Source: Paraspadella gotoi (taxonomy: Eukaryota; Chaetognatha). From it: DNA of 64,000 nucleotides. Of this stretch, positions 54,404 to 64,000 are shown piece by piece; the stretch's first letter is position 1, and each line of letters starts with the position of its first letter. The translations under genes were made by a program, and so were the position numbers. Under the pieces are notes generated by a model that worked only from the letters and a program-made list of their open reading frames with translations, was not told the origin of the DNA and did no database searches. The stretch covers positions 21,233,775-21,297,774 of the forward strand of contig CM119270.1 of NCBI GenBank assembly GCA_051294375.1, read 5' to 3'.

Positions 54404-55055
54404 TACTCTAAATAAGGGGAGAGAGGAAGTATAATTAATTCCCTGATGGCCAAAAATGAGCCCATTACAAATTAATATATATATATATGCGCACAATTTT
54501 TTTAGGTTTTGTATTTATTCGGCCTGAGAGAGAAATAGAGACAGAGACAAATCACTGGATAAAAAAGAAAGAGAAAAAAAAAAGTAAATTTGTACAGTAA
54601 AGCCGAGTTTTTGTATTTAGTTTTACGGTGAAGGTATTCACGGTAATATCACAATTAAATTCTTTTTAATATTTGGCTCGCCCGTGACTTTAGCTGACGT
54701 TTCAATAAAAAGTTTGTTTGTTTCATTTCTTTATGAGAAATTAAAAGAAATAAAATTGTTTTTTGTTTTTTGTTTGGCGCGTCAGTCCGTCGCGAACGAT
54801 TTGACTATTTGAGAAGGAGAGACTATTATTACTTGGCCCACTGACTTGTCGATTAAACAAAATAAAAATAATAATAATAATAAACGGGGGATTGTCCAGA
54901 AAAATGATAAAAAGAAAAAACCTCTGACCAAAAAGTTTTGACTATTACGAAAAATAAAATAAAAAAAAAAAGAAAAAAACTATTGCGTTTCTTTTTTTGT
55001 TTTAAATTGAAATCCGGGATGGTCAGAAATGAACCGAGGGGACGGACGGGGACCG
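53933..55055. other. AT-rich intergenic DNA with GA and ATA tracts
   Basis: GA tract 54360-54402, AT tract 54473-54488 and ATA tract 54866-54883. No supported gene. Confidence 0.5.
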
Positions 55056-55086
55056 GGTCGAAGGTCGAAGGTCGAAGGTCGAAGGT
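55056..55086. repeat. (GGTCGAA)4 heptamer repeat
   Basis: Four perfect tandem heptamers followed by a partial unit. Confidence 0.95.
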
Positions 55087-55284
55087 GGGGCAGAATTCGC
55101 AATGGTAACTTATTTTTTCTTCTTTTTTTTTATGATGGGAAATTAAGGTGAGGAAAAAAAGTTTGAGAATAAAATGTATTCCGGTTTTTTCCTTTTTTTT
55201 CCTGTTTTTGAAATCTTTTTTTTTCCAAAATCCAGTTTTTCGTTTTGTTTTTTCTCGATGTGGGATTTTTGTTTCGTTTTATAT

Positions 55285-55487
55285 CCTGGTAGCGACAATG
55301 ACGCCGGCGGACGCCGCCGCCACGACGCCGCCACCACGACGCCGACTCATCTGACGAAGGACGTCAAGGGGGCGTGGCTCGTCGCAGAATGGACGCCGGC
55401 CGCTTTGACTTTGGACGGGGACACGCCCACATCGCGAAGACAGAGTCCGGTGCGAGATTGGAATTGCTCTTTGCAGGTGGACAGACC
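55285..55487. other. GC-rich exon-like island, strand undecided
   Basis: About 200 bases of CpG-rich, codon-like sequence in AT-rich DNA. On + it could be an exon ending at a GTGGAC donor after CTTTGCAG (contains VKGAWLVAEWTPAALTLD). On - an acceptor CCACCTGCAAAG opens frames that could be a last exon of the BTG gene, joined from the GTGAGT at about 57377. No family match decides between them. Confidence 0.3.
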
Positions 55488-57366
55488 TGATAGAGAGGGA
55501 GACGGGGGGGAGAAAGAGGGAGAGAGATGGAGACGGGGGGAGAGAGAGGGGGGTGTGGGAGGAATTAAATTATTATTTATTATGATTATTATGATTATTA
55601 TTATTATTATTATTATTATAATTATTATTATTCGAGACTTATAAAAATTCATATAAATGGAGCTGAAAAATTTAACAATATCTTCTCAAGATGACTGTTA
55701 TTATAATGTATTTACATCTTATTAAGCTTTTATTTCTCAACGTATACAGAGAACGGTGCCGAAAGCCAACGGGAGATCATAATGAAAACGGAAGGAGCAC
55801 GAAGGGATTCTCTTAACGAAGTTCGATTGAAAACAAAACGGAGAAATGATAAGCAAAACAAAGGGAAATAATTAGCAAAACAAATAAAAATAAAAACAAG
55901 ATAATTAAGCAGAAAAAAAGAACTAACAGAAATACCAAAAGAAAATCGGGGAAATTATCGAACCAGAAAAAAAAAACTTGTTTCGATCGATAATGATTTG
56001 TTAATCTTTTTTTTATCTCGATTTATAAATCATTCAATTCAATCAATCAATCAGTCAATCAATCAATCAATCATATCAATCATATCGGTCGCGACAAAAA
56101 CTCGTTTTTTTACTTGACAACCATGAACCAAAAAAAAACTTTGGATTTTCATTTGAGCCTCAAAAATGTCAACGACGTAATTTGATAATTTTTTTGTCAA
56201 GAACGAACGATCGAAACCAGAAACTTGTATAATTAAACTTTTCTTAACAATTTCAAGTTGGTCTACAGAAAAATTATTGCATTAATTGAAATAGTACTAG
56301 ACAGTCGAGTTACTTAGATATAGATTAGAATAAATTAGTAATAACTACTAACGGTCAACGGTCAATAAGAAACCTAATATCAAAATGGAGTCAACGAAAA
56401 TAAAGTTCAACACAATAAAATTGGGTCGAACTATTTCATCGTTCAATTGTCATGAAATAAAGACGAAATATGACACGAATCTTTCGTTTCAAGTTTAATT
56501 CTTGCATCATTCCTGATTTCATTTCGTTTGGCAAACAACGCATAAATACACGTGTCACTAGAAAAGAATTAACGATCTCTGATAAGAAAGCTTAAGGCCC
56601 CTGAATGCAAGGGTACTGACACACCGAAGTTGGGATTGGCCAGCGATCAACACTCTTGGAGTGAAAGAGAGAGAGGAGTGAGAAAAGACCGTTAACCGCC
56701 ACGTGGTTGAAAAAGAACAAGTTGATTGACCGATTAAGTTGACAATATTTAAACAAAATTGCAATCTTTACAAGGCCTGTACAAAATATTCAAATACTTT
56801 TTTTAATGAAGAAACAAAAAACTACGGATACAATCAGGCGGGATAAATTAAGCAAAATTATCACTACAAACTTAAGCCCCAAAAAATATTTAAAATTGAC
56901 CAATTATTTAATAAAATTCACTTATTCGTATTTAAATTAATGAATTCAAGATTAATAAAAACAAAATTACTTGAAAATTGAGAAGTAAAAGCCAAATTGC
57001 CAAAATTACCCCCAACTCACATAAGTAGGAAAAATCGATGCGTGGTCGGTCGGTCAACCCACTGATCTGGTTTGATCCAATTTTTAGCCACTTAAAGCAA
57101 AACGGACAGAGAAGGCGGGCAGACGGACGAACGGACGAATAGACAGACCTCGTGGACTTTTGCCAAACTTAAAACTCATAACAATATATAGTTTAAATTG
57201 ATCCCACGAAGAGGTCCCAAGAAATTTGCCAACGCCCAACGCAATCAATCAATCAATCGATCAAGCAATCAATCAAGCACATTCGTTAACCCCGATTCTC
57301 TCGACGGTGGTTGTAAACTAAATCTACTGTCTACTCCAATCAATCGACAGACTACCAATCAATCAA
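55488..57366. other. Intergenic or intronic DNA with short repeats
   Basis: Holds a (ATT)n tract (55569-55632), an AATC array (56036-56085) and scattered CAATCAAT patches (57240-57375). No supported exon. If the BTG gene continues past 57377, this would be its intron. Confidence 0.45.
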
Positions 57367-58527
57367 TCAATCCGACTCACTTGAAGGTGGTTGTTCCCTG
57401 ATTGGCGACGCCAAAGGCGACGACGACGGCGAAGACGAGTTTGAGATCGCGTTGTTGCTGCTGCTGCTGCTGCTGCTTCCGCTGCTGCCGCCGCTGCTGT
57501 TCGGTCTAGGCGATGAGGACGGACTCAACTCGATTCCGGAATCGTCGGACGCGAGAAACGCCGTCTCTCCGGCGCCGGAAGACGTCGCCCCGCGAAGCCG
57601 AGCCGTCGGTTTCTCCGGCGTCAACGCTCTCGAAGCCACGCCGCCCGATTTAGAGTTTGCCTTCGCCGCCGCCGCCGCCGCCGCCGCCGAAGACGCCAAG
57701 GACGCCGACGTCGCCGCCACGGAAGACGCCGGTTCCGTCTTGGACGCCAACATGTTTTCTTTCTCGGCGCCGAAAAGACAGCAGACGCTGCCTTGTTCTC
57801 CGATGCGATAAGCGACATCTGCGGGATCGATCCACAGCGCCATCTCGACGGGGAGGAAACGCCGAAGGAGGAATTCCGGGATGCCCGCTCGACGGCCCAC
57901 CTTTGGAGAGAAGGGGGGGGAAATGAAATAACATACGTTTATATCAATTCGACTTTTTTGAGAAATAAATCATTTAATATGTATATATCGTTTCAGAACT
58001 GTGGTTTGATATCAATTTGTTTTTTTTATAATCTTGTTTTTTTTTGTTTTTTTTTGATCAAGTGATGATTTTGAATATTTAGTATTTAGTTTTCAATAAG
58101 CGTTTTCGTTAATTTATGATTACCTTCGACGTCCATACTTTGTGCAGCAAGAGGAGATTTGTAGCAAACGACATTTTACCATTTACCATTTTTAGTATTT
58201 TCATTTTATATTATACTATGGTATAATATATGTATATTATATATTATATATATTATAATATATATAATAACTAATGGTCACCTTGAGCAAAAGCGGATCC
58301 ACTTTTCCGTTCATCGATTGATTGATGATGCAACGATAGCCGCTCCCTCTTAAAGGATGACCCGGATGCCAGTGGCCGCGGAAACGATCGTGCAACGTCT
58401 GACGAAGCAGTCGACCGAATTCGTCCACTTTGTCCACGTTGATGGATTGACGTCCGTTGTAGGCGTGGCTCTTCGATCTTAGAAAGTCGGACAAGAAGCG
58501 AACCGCAGTTTCAATTTCGTCTATCAT
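57367..58527 (-). CDS. BTG/Tob family antiproliferative protein, two exons
   Basis: Exon 1 is 58527-58282 and exon 2 is 57900-57367, joined in phase 0 (AAG then GTG) across a 381-base GT-AG intron. The product is 259 aa as drawn. BTG/Tob proteins bind the CAF1 deadenylase of the CCR4-NOT complex and slow the cell cycle. Visible: an N-terminal helix MIDEIETAVRFLSDFLR (start aligned with the MIGEI start of BTG1), box A near GHWHPGHPLRGSGYRCI (51-67), and box B near LPVEMALWIDPADVAYRIG (98-116). The tail is unlike vertebrate BTG1/2: poly-Ala, then DDSGIELSPSSSP and a Ser-rich end. It is shorter than Tob, and no PAM2 motif is seen. The final codons overlap a strong donor (CAAGTGAGT), so the protein may continue in another exon. 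Confidence 0.9.
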
Positions 58528-58538
58528 CTTGGAGGCCG

Positions 58539-58563
58539 TGACGTCATCAAGATATGGGCGTGG
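58539..58563 (-). promoter_or_regulatory. CRE and GC/CACCC motifs upstream of the BTG gene
   Basis: A perfect palindromic CRE, TGACGTCA (58539-58546), lies 12 bases before the ATG. GGGCGTGG (58556-58563), a KLF/Sp1-type motif, lies just beyond, followed by repeats of GTGTGGGCG. The start site is not known, so these may be in the promoter or 5' leader. Confidence 0.5.
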
Positions 58564-58689
58564 AGAATGGTGGACGAGTGTGGGCGAGTGTGGGCGCGCC
58601 CGGGTTTCTGTGTGGAGAGAAGTGTGGGCGATAGTGTGTGGAGGAAGATATTTTTGTTTTGTTTTGAGAGTTCGTTTTATTTTTTATTT

Positions 58690-59204
58690 TTTTTTTTTTT
58701 TTTGTAGTTGAGAGGAAATTTTTGGAATTGATCGCCTAAAGTTGTCCGTCGGTCCGTTTTTGTGTGAGAGAAATATATGGAGAGAGAGACAAATATTTGA
58801 GAGAATACAGCGTTTTTCGTATAATTTGGTTTTTTTTTCTGAATCCACGTTCGGATTAAAAGTGTTTTTCGATTTTTTTTTAAATGTGTTTCGGCACAAA
58901 GAAAAAAATTATATAAAAAAGAAAATCGGAGATGAAGGAGCGAATTTTATTTTTTTGGATGCGTGGATGAAAAAAAAAAGAAAAACATTGGGTAATGATT
59001 TTTGTATTTAATGTTTTTTTTTTTTTTTTCAATTTTTTTTTAGCAAAAAAAAATGTTTTTTAATGATCTGTACACTAAGATCTAGAAGCGTCTTTGTCGA
59101 AAGAGGCTGTCGGGACAAAGGGCGGAATGTGGAAGGCTGAAGAGAGATGTAGAACGATACGTCTCTCTCTCTCTATCTCTCTCTCTCTTTCTCTTTCTCT
59201 CACT
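58690..59204. other. A/T-run-rich flank upstream of the BTG gene
   Basis: Many T and A homopolymers and a CT patch at 59161-59204. No exon is seen. Confidence 0.45.
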
Positions 59205-59310
59205 CTTACGACGTCACTGACATAATGATCGAGAACGGACAAATCAGCGAGGAGGAGCTCAACCAATGAGAGAAGAGGCCAGGCCACGTCAGTCCCTGCA
59301 TCGGGCAGAG
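59205..59310. promoter_or_regulatory. Promoter-like cluster (CRE half-site, CCAAT)
   Basis: GACGTCAC (59211-59218), CCAAT (59263-59267) and GCCACGTCAG (about 59283) cluster in a GC-richer patch 700 bases upstream of the BTG start. It could be the distal promoter of that gene or of an unseen neighbour. Confidence 0.3.
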
Positions 59311-59814
59311 CGTCGTGTTTCTATTATGCTTTGCCAGGCCGACGGGCTGCTGCCGACAGCTGATATCATGAGATGGGTTATGAAAGGGACACGGATATTA
59401 AAATTAAATAAATGTTAAAAAAATATTAAATATAAAAAAATAATGTATAATCGTAAGGAAGAAATACATATTTCAATGTCAATCAAGAAAATGTTATAAA
59501 GATTTTTACAAAAATGACATTTTATGAATTTAATTTAATTGTTCAATATAAAATTTTACTGTGTTTATTAAATATAAATAATATATGACTTTATTAATTT
59601 ATTTTTTTAATTTAATTATAGTATCATGGTGGACTAAAATCCACCAACATATTTTAGTTCACCATAATATATTAGTTTTTATGATTCTTACGAAATATCC
59701 GAGTTGCCTCTTTATGTTCGTTCGACCCTTTTCTCTCTTTTCTAAACGTCCAACGCAAATGTTAAATCCTTTTAATTCTCTATGAAAAAGTGTCTGACGA
59801 TTTCGAGAAAGATC
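59311..59814. other. AT-rich DNA with a perfect hairpin
   Basis: Mostly AT-rich. At 59627-59646 there is a perfect hairpin (TGGTGGA, loop CTAAAA, TCCACCA) nearly identical to 12215-12234. A looser palindrome continues to about 59668. Confidence 0.55.
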
Positions 59815-59930
59815 CAGACTGCAGGAGGATGCCGCTGCAGGACGCCGCTCGAAGCACGGCGACGCCGAGCGACGCCGCCCGTCGCCGTACGCCGCTGCTG
59901 CGGTGGAGAAAGAAAGCAAAAACGAGAAAG
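59815..59930. other. GC-rich exon-like island, strand undecided
   Basis: CpG-rich, codon-like patch of about 115 bases. On - it follows an acceptor-like TCTCCACCGCAG; on + it is open from an ATG at 59790. It could be a 5' exon of the BTG gene or an unrelated gene. No family is recognised. Confidence 0.2.
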
Positions 59931-60422
59931 ATTAAAGAAGAGAGAAAGAAAGAGAGAGAGAGAGAGAGGGTGAACATTCACCCCTTTTTTCCATTTTTTT
60001 TCCTTTCTCTGAAAATCCTCAACGCTCCTTTCTTTCACTCTCTTTGAATAGGGTTGTTCTGCAGGCACTGTTTGCCCAAGCTGTTTCGGTCGAGGAAAAC
60101 AAAGAAAAGAAAGACTTTCTCTTTGTGCTCTTTTTTGCACCTTTTTTTTTCTTGCAATCTTGATTGGATTTTTCTCTGAGCGCAAAACATTTTTAAGCTG
60201 CTTTTCAGTTGACGCTTGCAAAAAAAATAATTTGCAATGTGACAAATTAAAAATATTAAAAGTAAGAAAAGTAAATTTGAATAAATAAAACGAAGCTTTT
60301 GAAAAACTTCCACGTCATCATTTGGAATTGACCGATTTTTTTATTTAGGTTTGCGTTGCTTGAGGTTAAAATCGATAAAAAGGAAGCTAGGATTTCCTTT
60401 CTGAAAAACCTGCTATTAAATA

Positions 60423-60566
60423 TGTTATTTTATAAATTTAATGTATTGCCTGTCAATAATTGTTAGATATCTTGTTATTTTATTAATTTAATGTATCGCC
60501 TGACAAAAATGGTTAGATATCATGTTATTTTATAAATTTAATATATCGCCTGTCAATAATTGTTAC
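60423..60566. repeat. 50-bp tandem repeat, about 2.9 units
   Basis: Units begin with TGTTATTTTA at 60423, 60473 and 60523 and contain a CGCCTGTCAATAATTGTTA-type segment. Divergence between units is low. Confidence 0.9.
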
Positions 60567-60807
60567 TGGATACTCGTTGGCTCGTCGCTCGCTAACGGGC
60601 ATCGGCATCATAAACTAAAGAAAGAAATGTCCTTGGACAGATTTTAACTTGCTCTCTCTCTCTCTCTCTCTCACTCATTCGATTTGTGTACTTATTCTAT
60701 GTTTTTTTCGTTGTTTTCTCTTTTTTTTCTTGCTTGACTGGCGACCAAGCTCCTGGGTTTTCCTCTGATTGGTTGATTAGTTTTTTTTATTTCTTTTTCT
60801 TTATTAA

Positions 60808-61032
60808 ATGCCATATTACGTATTCATTCCGTGGAACCGGTTAAAACCGAGCTCTTCTTCGAAACTTCGTCAAAAATCAAAATCCAGTTTTCGAGTCTTT
60901 TGTGTCAAAATCGTGAAATTTCCGTCCGACGTCGAAGCAAAGGTTGAGAATCAAAATAAATGTCGCTCCAAGCTTAAATGCGGCAGCGCTACTCGCTTCC
61001 TTAAGTTATCGAAGAAACATTACAACAAGTAA
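60808..61032 (+). CDS. Possible small basic protein, 74 aa
   Basis: An ATG-started frame with mixed composition (MPYYVFIPWNRLKPSSS start; Lys- and Cys-containing C-terminus), followed 41 bases later by AATAAA (61073-61078). No TATA box, splice signal or family is recognised, so it remains weak. Confidence 0.2.
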   Translation: MPYYVFIPWNRLKPSSSSKLRQKSKSSFRVFCVKIVKFPSDVEAKVENQNKCRSKLKCGSATRFLKLSKKHYNK

Positions 61033-61640
61033 TATAATATCCAAATTTATTGTTAGACATTCCCGAAACTTCAATAAAATTTAAGTTGAAACGGCATTTG
61101 TAAAACACATGATCCATTTCGATTTTTAAATATAACCGATGCTTTTCACCTTCATTCATTATAATAATTCATAAATTTAATTCTGACGATTATAGAAATC
61201 CAAACACAAACCCGAGGTTAACAAAAAAGAGTTTTGAAGGTTTTGAACAATAATTTGCCATTTTTTTCGCTTTCATACAAACATTTTTGTCAATTGTTAA
61301 AAAACTTAAAAAGCAATATCCACCTTCTGCAATATGCAAATGAGAATGATAGTATCAACATTTCTTCAGTTCTCCTTTTTCCCATTCAGTTCTCCTTTGG
61401 ACCTTTCTGTTCTTCTCTTTTCTCTCTTCAGTTCTCCTAATTGCCATTCAGTTCTCCTCTCTTCTCTCTTCAGTTCTCCTCGCGTCTCCATCCAGTTTTT
61501 CGAGCTTTGATGTTTTTTTTCTCGTTTTTAGCGAAATTCGGTTTAGAGCGAATTTTAAATCCAAAGCATCGAAACTCACGTAGCGAATGAAATGACTCGA
61601 GGCGGTGATGCGCCTTGGCTAAGATTATGATGGAGATTAA
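61033..61640. other. Intergenic DNA with a CAGTTCTCCT repeat
   Basis: AT-rich, with about five scattered CAGTTCTCCT units at 61364-61480 spaced 15-50 bases apart. No gene is seen. Confidence 0.5.
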
Positions 61641-61648
61641 TATGTTAC

Positions 61649-61728
61649 GAGAGAGAGAGAGAGAGAGAGAGAAGAGAAGAGAAGAGAAGAGAAGAGAAGA
61701 GAAGAGAAGAGAAGAGAAGAGAAGAGAA
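61649..61728. repeat. GA then (GAAGA)n pentamer microsatellite
   Basis: GA repeats (61649-61670) pass into about eleven GAAGA pentamers (61670-61727). A purine-rich tail continues to about 61925. Confidence 0.95.
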
Positions 61729-61979
61729 ATAGAAACGCAGAAAGCTGGACAGACAAACGGAAGAGACAGACAAAAACAGAGGCTTAAATAGAAAGAGAGT
61801 GAAAGAGATAAATAGAAAGACAGATAAACGAATACTGAGACTGACAGACAAACAGTCAGAGAAAGAAAGAGACAGAGAAAGAAAAAAAAGAAAGAAAGCA
61901 ATAAAAGAAAGAAAGCGAACCGAGAGAAAGACTCGTATTCCCAAATGAAAAGAGATTTGAATATCAAAACCGAGGAGGG

Positions 61980-62460
61980 TAAAGAAAGGCTTCCTTTATT
62001 TCCCTTTTCCTTTATTCCTTCCTTTCCCTTTCTATTCTTAGAGGAAAAAGGTTTTATTTCCCCTCAGTGATTTTCAGCGTCGATTTCATCCTTATTTCGA
62101 AAAAAGTCGATTTCATTCTTATTTCGAAAAACCTCTAAATTTGTTTCAATTTCTTTTATTCTTTTACTTTTCTTTTTCCTTCTCTTTCTTTTCTTTTTTA
62201 TCTTTCTTACACTTTTTTTCCTTTTCTTTAATTATTTTATTTGATTTTACTTCACTTTTTTTCTTTTTCTTTCCTATTTTTCATTTCTTCCTTTTTTTAT
62301 TACTTTTTTGGTTTTCTACTTTTTTCCCCCAACTTTGTCATTAAATTTCTTCCCCTAGTAATTTACAATTTATGCTTCATTCTGTCTTTCTTTAATTATT
62401 CCGTCTTTCTTTAATCTTTCTTATTTCTTTCCGTCTGTTAAGTCACGTCTTTTTTATTAT
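61980..62460. other. T/C-rich stretch, no gene seen
   Basis: Polypyrimidine-biased sequence with TTTCTTTT and TTCCTTT units. The F/S/L frame at 62141-62344 is a composition artefact. Confidence 0.6.
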
Positions 62461-63135
62461 TTTTTATTTCTCTCTTTCTTTCACAACGATAATGGCAAAA
62501 AACAAATGTTTTGACCGAGATAAGCAAGATGGTGAACTTCCTTTGTAAATAAATTCTCACCAAAAAATAAGTGAAATTCGCGTCGATATTTACAGCGTTT
62601 ATGTCAAGTTGGTAGGAATTAATGTCAACTGATGTGACTTGGCATGACAAACTGTAAAGCGAAAGGAGAGAGAGAGAGAGAGAGAAGAGAAGGAAGAAGT
62701 AGGAGAGAGAGAGAGAGAAGAGAGAAAAGAGGGATAGTTTCAAAACAAGACACGAAAAGTTGCGTTGAAATAAGTTTTACGAGGTAGCATTGAAACTAAA
62801 ATATTAGAGTCAATTAAGATATTAAACTCGTAAATAGTACTATTGAAACAGTAAAAAAATAGTCATTTCATTGTTAGGAAAACTGACTGTGAGAAAGCTT
62901 GTAAGAATTATTTTGGTATTATCAGGGGCAAAAGAGCTTATTTACGGAATGAATGGATTAATTTTTATATTGGTATATTTACATAAAAACATTTTGTAAT
63001 ATATACATATTTATAAAAGAAAATTACAGTGAAAGTCAATTAAGTTAGTAATTTTATTAACTTGATAAATCCCTTATTTTTTTGGTCAAAATGGAAAAAG
63101 TCTAATATGATATGACGCAAGAGAAATACGATAAC

Positions 63136-63190
<55 letters not shown>

Positions 63191-64000
63191 TTTTTCTCGT
63201 TGGCGTCTCGCTCTCGCTCCGGCAAGTCCGGTTTGAGTCGGGACTTGTCTCTCTTCGCCTTCTTACGTATTTCGCCCCTCGAAAAGTAGGACGATTTAGA
63301 GAGAGAGAGGGAGAGAGAGAGAAGGAGAGAGAGAGAATCGGGTCATCGAAATAAAAAGAAAGTTTAAATTTTATAATTTCTTATCTTGTTAGTAAAAAGA
63401 GAAGTAAAACCGATAAGATAAAACTAATTCATTCATCCAGCATTTTGTTTTGTTTTGTTTTGTTCTGTAATTGAGAAACATTCATGTAAATAATTGTGAT
63501 CTTGTGTTGTATTTACGACGTCGGTACACAACGCCTAAATGTTTTTATTAATAAAATTAATTGTTTTAACCATTTTTTTTCTCCTGTTACATTTTTTCAT
63601 TTCATGTTAAGAAATCCTGTCAGCTTTTCTTTCCTTCAGTCTATATGAGTTTCTGTTTGTTTTTTTTTGTTTTTTTTTCTCATTCGTGTTTATCTCTGTT
63701 TTGTCTCTAGTTTTTCTCTGTTTTGTTTTTTCTTTTTTTCTTTTCCAATTCGTTTCGTTTCTTCGTCGTCATCGAGTTTCTTGTTTTTCCAAACACACAC
63801 TCTCTCTCTCTTGTTTTGTTTGTTCCTAAGCAAACAGGTCGGCGTTTAACTAATTAAAACTAAATTACAAGATGGCTATTCGATTTTAATAGTTTTCTCA
63901 TTTTTCGAAACGTCTTTCGAATTAACCTGCTGCGAACGATAAATAAACTATGCAATTAAATCGTCAAATGAAGTTCCTTTAATTAAATTCTCTCCTCTCT
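62461..64000. other. Intergenic DNA with GA and CT tracts, no gene seen
   Basis: GA-rich (62664-62730), CT (63139-63187) and GA (63298-63335) microsatellites in otherwise AT-rich DNA, with T-rich sequence at 63580-63810. 63187-63300 is briefly GC-richer. I see no supported exon up to the window end. Confidence 0.5.

Overview
This window looks like nuclear DNA of an invertebrate animal. Coding exons are GC-rich and split by short AT-rich GT-AG introns. Intergenic DNA is AT-rich and crowded with (GA)n/(CT)n microsatellites, tRNA-derived SINE-like repeats and a small inverted-repeat element. Nothing suggests bacterial operons, phage, plasmid or CRISPR. The Rab7 C-terminal half has a lophotrochozoan or flatworm flavour to my eye, but I cannot name a species.

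Four protein genes can be supported. (1) Rab7 on + (12036-14185), four exons, 207 aa, the usual Rab7 length once one extra T in an exon 1 homopolymer is discounted. (2) Na+/K+-ATPase beta subunit on + (17678-20517), six exons, 295 aa, with two in-frame tandem acceptors at exon 2. (3) An unrecognised single-exon gene on + (26078-27571, 497 aa) with a TATA box upstream and AATAAA downstream. (4) A BTG/Tob family antiproliferative gene on - (57367-58527), two visible exons, with a perfect CRE 12 bases before the ATG. These are separate housekeeping or regulatory loci, not a cluster with a shared pathway. A few weaker exon-like islands are listed with low confidence.

Layout: 1-7.4 kb is direct and inverted near-copies of the DNA lying upstream of Rab7. 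7.4-10.26 kb is unique low-complexity DNA. 10.28-11.8 kb is the inverted partner of 1-1.6 kb. 11.8-26.6 kb is unique and holds Rab7 and the ATPase beta gene. 26.6-38.35 kb and 38.38-50.34 kb are two noisy copies of one 11.7 kb segment that meet at a 25-N gap. 50.3-64 kb is unique and holds the BTG gene.

The most consequential observation concerns the assembly. Four gaps of exactly 25 N, together with near-copies differing mainly by single-base indels, point to contig ends extended with uncorrected long reads. Much of 1-7.4 kb and all of 38.4-50.3 kb are probably redundant and should not be read as biological duplication. I found no convincing novel multi-gene system. The most interesting biology is the tandem acceptor and micro-exon duplications in the ATPase beta gene, the short inverted-repeat element family around Rab7 exons, the SINE family beside exons, the orphan gene, a 27/54-bp minisatellite and a 720-base polypurine tract.
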